A stretch of DNA of 64,000 nt from Brenneria izbisi (lineage in GTDB: Bacteria; Pseudomonadota; Gammaproteobacteria; Enterobacterales; Enterobacteriaceae), in assembly GCF_025840185.1 (NCBI RefSeq), contig NZ_JAMPJU010000001.1, positions 62,001 to 126,000 of the forward strand, read 5' to 3'. Positions 50,880 through 64,000 of the stretch are shown piece after piece (position 1 is the first letter of the stretch; each line of letters starts with the position of its first letter). Below the pieces are notes generated by a model, which saw only the letters and a program-made list of their open reading frames with translations, had not been told where the DNA came from and made no database searches. Made by a program: the position numbers and the translations under genes.

Positions 50880-51117
50880 ACAATAGCTTCTACAAGTTGT
50901 GATGGATAAAAAAACCAAGACTCCGATGACAGTCGCAGAGCCGTCCGCGGAGGGAATGCATTGGGAAACAATGTGGATGAGACAGGTTCTTAAAGAGGTA
51001 AGTATAGATGGTTGCAGCGAACTGATGAAAGCGTAACCGATCGTCGCGTATAATTAGCGGAAGAACGATAGGCGATGCCATTGAAAGTAGAGTTATTGAT
51101 AGTGACACGCGGGTTAG

Positions 51118-51145
51118 CTGAAACCATTCAGTGAAACAACGTTTC
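51118..51145. promoter_or_regulatory. Candidate Cra sites upstream of pykF
   Basis: CTGAAACCATTCAG (51118-51131) and GAAACAACGTTTC (51133-51145) are adjacent imperfect palindromes close to the Cra consensus TGAAWCGNTTCA. They lie about 240 bases upstream of pykF, which Cra represses in E. coli. Most of the 624-base gap 50880-51503 is otherwise AT-rich spacer between the pykF and bgl promoters. Confidence 0.5.
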
Positions 51146-51346
51146 GTATTATAATTATTACGCGCTGATAAACAAGCTGCTTAAAGGTAGTAAAGTGAAT
51201 ATTTTGCCGTGTTGACGCAAAAAAACCGACGATTTGTTATTTTTACCGACCTTTGTTGCGCAACTGCCCAGGAAAATAGGCTGCAAACGTACAATGTTGG
51301 TGGCTTATTTCTGAATGAAAAAAGTAGATGTAAATAAAATGTTTTT

Positions 51347-51418
51347 TCTCTCGATCTGTATCACGTTTTTAAGCCATTGGTATTGAGAAGATGGCCGCAA
51401 GTGATAGTTTATCCCACA
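51347..51418 (+). promoter_or_regulatory. bgl operon promoter with CRP-like site
   Basis: GATCTGTATCACGTTT (right part of 51347-51368) has one good CRP half-site. TTGAGA (51383-51388) and TAGTTT (51405-51410) are candidate -35 and -10 hexamers 16 bases apart, putting the start near 51418. The CRP-like site would then be centred near -61, a usual activating position. Carbon catabolite control is expected for such operons. Confidence 0.5.
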
Positions 51419-51422
51419 TTAT

Positions 51423-51489
51423 GGATTGTTACTGCGTAAGCAGGCAAAACCAGACGTTCGTTTCCTTAAACGAGTGTCTGGTTTTTTTG
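51423..51489 (+). promoter_or_regulatory. RAT antiterminator and terminator before bglG
   Basis: GGATTGTTACTGCGTAAGC followed by AGGCAAAACC (51423-51451) fits the ribonucleic antiterminator consensus bound by BglG/LicT proteins. It overlaps the terminator stem AAACCAGAC (51447-51455)/GTCTGGTTT (51476-51484), with an inner TCGTTT/AAACGA stem and a T run. BglG binding should stabilise RAT and block termination. Confidence 0.93.
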
Positions 51490-51503
51490 TTTCCAGGGCT
51501 TGA

Positions 51504-52370
<867 letters not shown>

Positions 52371-52469
52371 ATCTGCTGTTCATCACATAATTTTATCTTT
52401 CGTGGATAAAATACTTGCTTGTTTTTCGACTTAGGTAATAAGCTTCATACAAGATTTTTCAGAAAATCA

Positions 52470-52568
52470 GGATTGTTACTGTTAACAAGTCATTCTTGTT
52501 CACAGGCAAAACCTAAATCATTTTTTTCTCCGTTATGTAGCGGCGAGGAAAATGATTTGGGTTTTTTT
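52470..52568 (+). promoter_or_regulatory. Second RAT element and terminator between bglG and bglF
   Basis: GGATTGTTACTGTTAACAAG begins at 52470 and the matching end CACAGGCAAAACC closes at 52513. The RAT is therefore about 44 bases instead of about 30, with an extra AACAAG/CTTGTT hairpin in its loop. The overlapping terminator pairs ACCTAAATCATTTT with AAAATGATTTGGGT before a long T run. It controls bglF and downstream genes separately from bglG. Confidence 0.88.
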
Positions 52569-52633
52569 TATCTAAAAAATAACGTTGCCATTCTGGTAAT
52601 GTGATGATTTTAATATGTATTTATCAGTTTTAA

Positions 52634-55976
<3,343 letters not shown>

Positions 55977-56053
55977 CGCTTGCGCATTACCGGTCGGAGT
56001 GTTGCCGTGCCGACCGCCAGTTTTACGTTTTATCACTGTTGAACGGTATAAAC

Positions 56054-57739
56054 ATGAATAGACGGGAATTACTGGTAAAAGCCGCCGTGATTGCTTCATG
56101 TATCAAAGCATGGCCTGTGCGCAGCGCACAGACCGGCGAGGCGTCATCGGTGCGCGCGGGCGTCGTATCGACGCCCGCCCAGCGCTATCTGCAACTGGCT
56201 GAAGCGTTAACCCCCGCTTTGCCGGAGATGTCTTATCCGGCGCTGGCGGTCGTGGAGGCGAAGGCGGACAAAAGTCACAGGCTGGGGTACGTCATGCGCA
56301 AAACCGCCGGCGTGGAAGCATTAACCCAGCGTACTTTTAAAACTGGAGATAGTTTGATTGTCGATTTCGGCAATCATTACACTGGATTTCTGACATTCTT
56401 GTTAGGCTGGAAAGGCGTTTCCTGTGATTCGCCGGCGCGTTTGCGTTTGACCTTTGGTGAAGTGGTCACTGATGTCGCGGAGTCTCTTTATCCTTATAAC
56501 GGCTGGATTAGCGCCGCCTGGCTACCGGAAGAGATTATTAATGTCGATTTTCTTCCCACGCCGGTCAGGATCGCCCGCCGCCACGCTTTTCGCTATGTGA
56601 AAATCGATGTGATGGTGACCTCCTCCAACTTCAGCGTCACATTCGATGATCTTCAGGTTCAGGCGGTGTCATCGGCAGGCGAAGACCAGCACCTTCCGGC
56701 GCAGTATGACAGTCCTTTGTGGCGAGATATCGATCAGGCCAGTATTCGGACGCTGCACGAATGTATGCAGACCGTTTTCGAAGATGGCCCGAAGCGCGAC
56801 CGTCGGTTATGGTTGGGCGATTTGCGCCTACAGGCATTAGTAAATTACATCAGTTTCAACAACACGGATTTAGTGCGCCGTTGCCTTTATTTGTTTGCGG
56901 GTCTGCAACGTGATGACGGTTATGTCACGGCATGTGTTTATGAAAAACCCGAACCGAGAACCGGCGAGGTGGTGTTGCTTGATTATGCTGCGCTATTCGG
57001 TTGTGTGCTGCTGGATTATTTCCATGCCAGTCAGGATAAAGCAACCGTTGTTGACCTGTGGCCGCTGGCGAAAAAACAAATTGAGTTGCTGTTACAACAT
57101 GTTAATCAGCAAGGCATCTTTGTTGTGCCGGAAAAAGATTATGTTTTTATTGACTGGAATAGTGGAGAAAATCAGGAGGCGGCAACACAAGGGATAGACA
57201 AGCAGGCCGCCATGCAGGGTTTGCTGATTTATAGTTGCCAGCGCGTAGTTGAATTAGGAAAGATCATTCACCCGACAGAGAATATGGATGGGTTGATTGA
57301 AAAAATAAGTCAAATGACCGTCGCGGCCAGAAAAGTATTTTACGATCCCTCGCTACAGTTATTTATTAGCGGGGAGAATCGTCAAATATCCTGGGCATCA
57401 CAAATATGGATGGCCTTAGCTAAGGTATTACCACAGAAAGAAGCCGCAATTTCTTTACAGAAAGTGATGGTGACGTCAGAGGCAATTCGACCGCTGACTC
57501 CCTATTTATATCATCATATGGTCGATGCGCTGGTGCAGAGTGGATTAATAGCAGAAGCAAAAAAATTGATCGAAAATTATTGGGGGGGAATGATAAAAGC
57601 GGGCGCGGATACCTTTTGGGAAGCGTTTGATCCTGATAATCCTCAGGCTTCACCTTATGGTAGTAAACAAATTAATAGCTATTGTCATGCATGGAGTTGT
57701 ACACCAAGCTATTTCATTCGCAACCGATTTAAAAAATAG
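56054..57739 (+). CDS. Exported six-hairpin glycosidase, GH78 rhamnosidase-like
   Basis: A 561-residue protein. The catalytic-type motif DGPKRDRRLWLGDLRLQ starts at residue 244 and the C-terminal block is INSYCHAWSCTPSYFI; both resemble the (alpha/alpha)6 barrel of GH78 alpha-L-rhamnosidases. The preceding beta-sandwich domain is shorter than in full GH78 enzymes. The N-terminus MNRRELLVKAAVIASC has a twin-arginine-like pair and a lipobox-like IASC, so export by Tat or as a lipoprotein is likely. Start ATG 56054; TTG 56039 is an alternative. The substrate is not known. Placement after bglB suggests trimming of decorated beta-glucosides. Confidence 0.7.
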   Translation: MNRRELLVKAAVIASCIKAWPVRSAQTGEASSVRAGVVSTPAQRYLQLAEALTPALPEMSYPALAVVEAKADKSHRLGYVMRKTAGVEALTQRTFKTGDSLIVDFGNHYTGFLTFLLGWKGVSCDSPARLRLTFGEVVTDVAESLYPYNGWISAAWLPEEIINVDFLPTPVRIARRHAFRYVKIDVMVTSSNFSVTFDDLQVQAVSSAGEDQHLPAQYDSPLWRDIDQASIRTLHECMQTVFEDGPKRDRRLWLGDLRLQALVNYISFNNTDLVRRCLYLFAGLQRDDGYVTACVYEKPEPRTGEVVLLDYAALFGCVLLDYFHASQDKATVVDLWPLAKKQIELLLQHVNQQGIFVVPEKDYVFIDWNSGENQEAATQGIDKQAAMQGLLIYSCQRVVELGKIIHPTENMDGLIEKISQMTVAARKVFYDPSLQLFISGENRQISWASQIWMALAKVLPQKEAAISLQKVMVTSEAIRPLTPYLYHHMVDALVQSGLIAEAKKLIENYWGGMIKAGADTFWEAFDPDNPQASPYGSKQINSYCHAWSCTPSYFIRNRFKK

Positions 57740-57821
57740 AAAAATACTGATGTTAAACAAGTGCGACTAACGCACGAAAACGCTGTATTGATGAATAGTC
57801 GCCAACAGGTACTAAAAATAG

Positions 57822-59534
<1,713 letters not shown>

Positions 59535-59548
59535 CTCCGTTTTCAATC

Positions 59549-59577
59549 CCGGTATCGTGCTGACGATACCGGTTTTT
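59549..59577 (+). terminator. Terminator of bglH
   Basis: CCGGTATCGT-GCTG-ACGATACCGG is a perfect 10-bp stem with a tetraloop followed by TTTTT, 14 bases after the bglH stop. It separates the bgl genes from the next gene. Confidence 0.94.
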
Positions 59578-59684
59578 ATCCGTCATCCGGCAAGCGTTTC
59601 GCTTGCCGCTACGTTCTCTTTGCCTTGTCATCATGTCAGTTAATGGTACGACAACATATCGACTTACTATTTAAGGAAACGAAC

Positions 59685-60713
59685 ATGATTCTGGTTATTC
59701 ACCGTCGCTGTTCTTTTTGGCTCCGCCGTCTGGCGCTAGGGATGTTGGCATGCAGCGCTTTTTCTGTCGCGGCGGCGCCGCAAGATCTGCCTTTTGATGT
59801 GGCGCCGTATAAACAGATACGCGTCATCATCAGCGCCGATGCCAAAAATGAGGCCGACGACGATTTTGCCGTGGCGCATGCCGTACTGACGCCCACCATG
59901 AAAGTAAAAGGGCTGATTGCCGCTCACTATGCGCGAACCGCGCCGATGATGCAGCGAGATGGGCAAAACAGCATGCTCGAAAGCTACAACGAGCTGCGGC
60001 ATTTGATGAAAGTCATGGGGAAAACGTCAATTCCAGTTTATCGCGGCGCGACGCAGGCAATGCAAAAAGGCGAAGCCTCCGCTGCGTTAAGCGAAGGCGC
60101 GAAAATGTTGATTGAGGAAGCGCTGAAGACCGACAGCACACCGCTGTTTGTACTGGTCATGGGACCGGTTACCGACATTGCCGCCGCGTTGCGGGCGGAA
60201 CCGCGCATTGCATCCAAAATGACGGTTGTCTGGATCGGCGGCATGCCTTACCCACAAGGCGGATGGGAATACAATATGTTCAATGATCCCATTGCCGCTA
60301 ATGAAGTCTTCAAATCATCGGTTCCGTTGTGGCAAGTGCCGCACAATGTTTATATGTCGATGCGCGTCTCACTGGCGGAATTGGCCGCACGCGTTAAACC
60401 GCAAGGTGAAGTCGGGGCGTACTTATGGCAGCAACTGATTGATTTCAACAAGATGATTTCCGCTATTGTTAAAGATGTTCCCTGGCCGAAAAGCGAGGTG
60501 TGGGTTTTGGGCGATAATCCATCGGTGGCTTTGTTGCTTGATGATCATGAATACCATTACACCTTGCGTGACGCGCCGCTGCTGAATGACGATCTGACCT
60601 ACGCTCCCCAACCCGGCGCGCGTCAGATACGCGTTTATCATGCCGTTGACGCTCGTTTTACGCTGGAGGATTTTTACGCCAAGTTGATGCTGAGCTATGG
60701 GGGTAAAAAATAA
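59685..60713 (+). CDS. Exported nucleoside-hydrolase-like protein
   Basis: A 342-residue protein with a signal peptide (about 1-32, ALGMLACSAFSVAAA). It has an inosine/uridine nucleoside hydrolase-like fold: the metal-site motif SADAKNEADDDFAVAHAV replaces the classical DTDPGIDDA, and VLVMGPVTDIAAAL and VWIGGMP are core blocks. The KNEADD variant occurs in a subgroup often found with carbohydrate genes, as I recall. The substrate could be a nucleoside or another N- or O-riboside. ATG 59685 follows AAGGAAAC. The previous terminator suggests its own promoter. Confidence 0.8.
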   Translation: MILVIHRRCSFWLRRLALGMLACSAFSVAAAPQDLPFDVAPYKQIRVIISADAKNEADDDFAVAHAVLTPTMKVKGLIAAHYARTAPMMQRDGQNSMLESYNELRHLMKVMGKTSIPVYRGATQAMQKGEASAALSEGAKMLIEEALKTDSTPLFVLVMGPVTDIAAALRAEPRIASKMTVVWIGGMPYPQGGWEYNMFNDPIAANEVFKSSVPLWQVPHNVYMSMRVSLAELAARVKPQGEVGAYLWQQLIDFNKMISAIVKDVPWPKSEVWVLGDNPSVALLLDDHEYHYTLRDAPLLNDDLTYAPQPGARQIRVYHAVDARFTLEDFYAKLMLSYGGKK

Positions 60714-60733
60714 GAAAGTCCCTGCGTCACATC

Positions 60734-61137
60734 ATGAAATACAGCGTTCTGGCCTGTGGCGTGTGTCCATTGCTGGGCAGCGCGCAGAATAAACCGGTCG
60801 ACAATCTGTTGCTCTATGGGGGGCTTACTACGACGAGTACGTGCCCAATGATCGCCTCAATGAAGATATCAGGATGATGAAAGCGGTGGAGATGAATGTG
60901 GAGCGTGTCGCGGCGTTCACCTGGAACTCGCTGGAAGTTGAAGAGGGCGTGTTTGATTTCAGCCATATTGATCGGTTTTGAATGCGATGAAGAAAGCCGG
61001 AATCAACGTCATCGCCGGAACGCCAACCTATGTCGTACCCAGTTGGCTGGTAAAAAATACCCGGACATTCTGGCGATGACGTCCGCAGGACAATACAAAT
61101 CCGGCCCGCGCCAGAATATGGATATCATCAATCCTCG
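60734..61137 (+). pseudogene. GH42 beta-galactosidase remnant, frameshifted and truncated
   Basis: Three frames read together give a GH42 N-terminus: MKYSVLACGVC..LLLYG, then GAYYDEYVPNDRLNEDIRMM to FDFSHIDRF, then AMKKAGINVIAGTPTYVVPSW, then KKYPDILAMTSAGQYKSGPR and QNMDIINP. The breaks are single-base losses at a G run (60818-60823), at TTTTGAA (60976-60982) and at an A run (61052-61057). Similarity ends at NP, so about four fifths of a usual GH42 protein is missing, including the catalytic residues. It cannot be functional. Confidence 0.85.
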
Positions 61138-61541
61138 TGCTGAGATAGCCGCAAATAAGCGGCACATTCAAGCGAGTGTAAGCGCTTAACCAGCCGTTTG
61201 CCTTGTCCTGTCGCTGAACCTGGTCAGCCCCTTGCCGGGTATCGACGTTGGCGCTGTACTGGAACCGCCGTGCGAACTTCTGGTGTGTGGTACGAGAGCG
61301 AGCTCAAGCGCCGCGTCAGCGTGATAGTCAGCGCTTTCGCCCAAGAAGGCGACACCGGTTTTCGCCGCACCCGCTATCAGGCGGAAGTGCGTCCCGCGCT
61401 GTGGCGCTTAGGCTTAAAACTGCTTAGAGAGAGGGATGGATGGGCACTCGGCTTTGAGTGAGTGCCTGGTGGAAGAATGGCACTGGCAATGACGAGCCGA
61501 AAATCATCATTAGAGAAAAACACCGTCAAAGAAGAACATCC
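61138..61541. other. Unidentified remnant between GH42 pseudogene and treF
   Basis: An 87-codon frame at 61198-61461 encodes a basic sequence with [20 protein letters not shown] and [21 protein letters not shown] recognise no family, and it has no clear ribosome site. It is probably debris from the event that truncated the GH42 gene, but a small real gene is not excluded. No terminator for treF is evident. Confidence 0.35.
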
Positions 61542-63194
61542 TCAGAAATGTTCTCCGTACAGGCCAATCAAGCGGCGCACAACGCCATTCGTCCAGCCGA
61601 AACCATCCTGAAGCGGGTATTCGCCCCCGCCGCCTTCACGCGGCATACCGCCAGCGATATGGTATTTTTCAATCAGCTTATGGTGTTGCCGGTAAAAAAG
61701 GTTCACCGTGGTTAGCCAACTGCGCGCAATTTCATCGCCAAGTGCATCATTGCCGTACAGTTTAAAGCCCTGAACCGCCATCCATTGCAGCGGCGCCCAA
61801 CCGTTGGGTTTATCCCATTGTTCACCGGTTTCATACTCGGTTGCCATGAGTCCCCCTGGCGTGAGCAGGCGTGCGCGCACCGCTTCCGCCAATCTGTCGG
61901 CCTGTTCGTGGGTGGCGAGCCCCACATAGAGCGGCACGATGCTGGCGGCGGAAAAGAGCGCGATCTGCTGGCGCCGCCAGTCATAGTCGCGAAAACACCC
62001 ATCCTGCGCATCCCATAGATAACGAGTGACCGCCGTGCGCCGATCTTCCGCTTTCTGGCGAAATAGCGCCTCTGTTTCTCTGTCTCCTTTCAATACAGAG
62101 ATATTGGCGATGGCGCTCTCCAGCTTGTAAAGAAACGCATTGAGATCCACCGGAATGAACTGTGTCGTGCGAATGCTGGCGAGACGATGGGCATCACGCA
62201 GCCAGCGCGACGAGTAGTCCCACCCTGACGCCGCTCCCGCTCGCAGATCCCGATAAACCTCATTCGCCGGTCGACCGGACAGTTTGGCGGTTTCCACATC
62301 TTCCAGCCAGGATTCGTCACGCGGGGTGTCTCTGTCATCCCAATAGCGGTTTAGCAGCGCGCCGTCCGGCATCCGCACAACGTGGCGATAAGCCTGATTT
62401 GGCGCCAGAGATTCAGCGCCGTCCATCCAGAAAGCATACTCTTTCATCAGATGATCCAGATAGCGCCGGGCGCCGCGCACGCCATCTTCTTCAAATAACT
62501 CCACCATCAGCGCGAATACCGGCGGTTGTGAGCGGCTGAGGTAATAGGTGCGATTCCCGTTGGGAATATGACCGTAAGTTTCAATCATCCAGGCGAAATT
62601 ATCCGCCATACAGCGCAGCAGATCGTTGCGCCCGCTTTCCGCCAACCCCAGCATGGTAAAGTAGGAGTCCCAGTAATAGGTCTCGCTGAAACGGCCACCC
62701 GGCACGATATAAGCTTGCGGCAGCGGCAGCAGCGACGACCACGGAATATGATCCTGAGGTTCGCGCGTCAATACGACCCACAGATTATCGATATGCTCTT
62801 TGAGGGAATTATCGGGATTGGAGACATACTCATTATCATAGCTTTCCGGTAGCCAGAAATGTTGTTCGACAAATTGCCTCAGATCAAAATCAGGTTCCCT
62901 TTTCATCCGGCGGTAGCGCAAGAGAATATCCAGCGGATCGATTTTTGGCGCGCAGTCGGGGAAAGTCTTACTGTCGGCAAAAATACGCGATGACTGCACC
63001 TGTGCGAACAGTTCCAGATAGCGATCGGCGGGCGTCAGCGCATCGGATGGCGGCAACCCTTCGATCATTTCTGGTTCGGGTTCCGCTTCGAGCATGCTAT
63101 CCAGTGTTAACTCGACGGGTTCCGGTTGGTATTGGCGATTTTTGTCGCCATCGGATCCCTCTGATTCAGTAACGTGTAATTTCTGGTTAAACAT
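61542..63194 (-). CDS. treF: Cytoplasmic trehalase TreF
   Basis: A 550-residue GH37 enzyme that hydrolyses trehalose to two glucose. Both family signatures are present: [15 protein letters not shown] and [12 protein letters not shown]. The glycine-rich loop [18 protein letters not shown] follows. There is no signal peptide; the acidic N-terminus ([20 protein letters not shown]) and length match TreF rather than periplasmic TreA. Divergence from the bgl segment and the nearby otsA suggest a trehalose turnover locus. Confidence 0.95.
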   Translation of the reverse strand: MFNQKLHVTESEGSDGDKNRQYQPEPVELTLDSMLEAEPEPEMIEGLPPSDALTPADRYLELFAQVQSSRIFADSKTFPDCAPKIDPLDILLRYRRMKREPDFDLRQFVEQHFWLPESYDNEYVSNPDNSLKEHIDNLWVVLTREPQDHIPWSSLLPLPQAYIVPGGRFSETYYWDSYFTMLGLAESGRNDLLRCMADNFAWMIETYGHIPNGNRTYYLSRSQPPVFALMVELFEEDGVRGARRYLDHLMKEYAFWMDGAESLAPNQAYRHVVRMPDGALLNRYWDDRDTPRDESWLEDVETAKLSGRPANEVYRDLRAGAASGWDYSSRWLRDAHRLASIRTTQFIPVDLNAFLYKLESAIANISVLKGDRETEALFRQKAEDRRTAVTRYLWDAQDGCFRDYDWRRQQIALFSAASIVPLYVGLATHEQADRLAEAVRARLLTPGGLMATEYETGEQWDKPNGWAPLQWMAVQGFKLYGNDALGDEIARSWLTTVNLFYRQHHKLIEKYHIAGGMPREGGGGEYPLQDGFGWTNGVVRRLIGLYGEHF

Positions 63195-63493
63195 CTGCTA
63201 AGAACCTCAGTATTGCGTTGTAAAAATAGGGATGTCTCTCTATTAAATGTCTCTCTATTAAGTGTAGACAGTTGTTTCATCAGTCATGGCGAAAAGTGTG
63301 CTTCCCGTCACATTTTATGATTATCAGCAAAGGCCGGAAAAATAGATAACGTATTATTTATAAAAAGGAAAATAATAACCATCTCCCAATGCGCCACAAT
63401 AAAATTCGGTTGCAACAATTTATTAATGGCCCCGGTTAACGGGGCAGGAAAGAGAAGGGGTAATCGATGATGGCGGCTGAAACCAGCATGGCG
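63195..63493. other. Spacer between treF and otsA
   Basis: AT-rich 299-base gap upstream of treF and downstream of otsA (both minus). The direct repeat ATGTCTCTCTATTAA occurs near 63232 and, as ATGTCTCTCTATTAAG, near 63247, just upstream of treF. No gene or clear terminator is seen. Confidence 0.5.
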
Positions 63494-64000
63494 TTACAAG
63501 CTTGTCATGCCGGTGGCTGGGCCATGTTCGGCACTGCGTGGCTGGATAGTTCGCAGGTCTTGCAGATAACTTTCACGCCAATGGGTGATATCATTTTTAC
63601 GCAGTACCGCCATCATGTCGTTATAACGTGTGAGGCGCTCGGCCAGCGGCATGGTTAGCGCTTTATCCAGCGCCGCCGCCACATCATCCCGATCGTAAGG
63701 GTTGACGATAAGCGCGGCGGTCAGTTCATTGGCCGCGCCAGCAAAGCGCGATAACACCAGTACGCCCGGATCTTCAGGATCCTGTGCCGCCACATACTCT
63801 TTCGCCACCAGATTCATGCCATCACGCAGCGGCGTGACCAGCCCGACATCGGTCAGACGAAATATTTTCATTAGCAGCCGACGGTCGAAATGCTGGTTGA
63901 GATAGTAGAGCGGTGTGCGATTCAGGGTGCCGTATTTGCCGTTAATCCGCCCGACTTCCATCTCCAGTTGATGGCGGATATCCTGATAAGCCTGCACATC
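63494..64000 (-). CDS. otsA: Trehalose-6-phosphate synthase OtsA, 3' end only
   Basis: The C-terminal 168 residues of a GT20 glucosyltransferase that makes trehalose-6-phosphate from UDP-glucose and glucose-6-phosphate as an osmoprotectant precursor. Diagnostic blocks are [33 protein letters not shown] and [20 protein letters not shown]. The rest of the gene, and probably otsB, lie beyond the right edge. Confidence 0.95.
   Translation of the reverse strand, partial: DVQAYQDIRHQLEMEVGRINGKYGTLNRTPLYYLNQHFDRRLLMKIFRLTDVGLVTPLRDGMNLVAKEYVAAQDPEDPGVLVLSRFAGAANELTAALIVNPYDRDDVAAALDKALTMPLAERLTRYNDMMAVLRKNDITHWRESYLQDLRTIQPRSAEHGPATGMTSL

Noticed and set aside
60734-61137. Explaining the GH42 frameshifts purely as sequencing errors
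   Set aside because: All other genes are intact across many similar homopolymers, and the gene is also truncated, so decay is the better explanation.

Overview
The window is a stretch of a gammaproteobacterial chromosome from the order Enterobacterales. Most proteins read as close orthologues of Escherichia coli proteins, often with the same length and start. The general character (enteric housekeeping genes at moderately high GC, a heme-uptake cluster, and an aryl-beta-glucoside PTS operon of the arb/bgl type with plant-glycoside-like accessory genes) suggests a plant-associated member of the Pectobacteriaceae (Dickeya/Pectobacterium/Brenneria group). That placement is an inference from protein resemblance and gene content, not from a search. 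No tRNA, rRNA, CRISPR array, insertion sequence or prophage is visible.

Region 1 (1-20,846) follows the E. coli 25-minute region: end of mltG, tmk, holB, tatD-family ycfH, ptsG, hinT, ycfL, lpoB, thiK, nagZ, ycfP, ndh, ycfJ, an orphan GltI-type binding protein, mfd, lolCDE, nagK and cobB. These genes cover nucleotide and DNA metabolism, glucose uptake, peptidoglycan synthesis and recycling, respiration, transcription-coupled repair and lipoprotein export.

Region 2 (about 21,200-51,000) follows the E. coli 38-minute region, inverted and rearranged: btuC-btuE-btuD-nlpC-ydiV-selO, then a heme importer hmuSTUV where E. coli has aroH-ydiE, then ppsR/ppsA, an orphan apbE-like gene, the small RNA gene rprA, ydiK, ydiJ-menI, a Fur-box-linked unknown gene, sufABCDSE, ldtE, lpp and pykF. 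Iron is a theme here: three Fur-box-like sites precede hmuS, the unknown gene and suf.

Region 3 (51,300-61,540) is the accessory part. It holds a BglG-type antitermination operon with two RAT/terminator leaders, bglG, bglF and a GH1 6-phospho-beta-glucosidase. These are followed by an exported GH78-like six-hairpin glycosidase, a BglH-type porin, an exported nucleoside-hydrolase-like protein, a decayed GH42 beta-galactosidase and an unidentified remnant. Together they look like a pathway for decorated beta-glucosides: outer-membrane entry, periplasmic trimming, PTS import and cytoplasmic hydrolysis.

Region 4 (61,542-64,000) is trehalose metabolism: cytoplasmic trehalase treF and the 3' end of otsA, cut by the window edge.

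The most interesting items are the diverged RprA homologue with an RcsB-like box, the unknown gene with a near-consensus Fur box next to suf, the enlarged second RAT element in the bgl operon, and the bgl/rhamnosidase-like/porin gene set.
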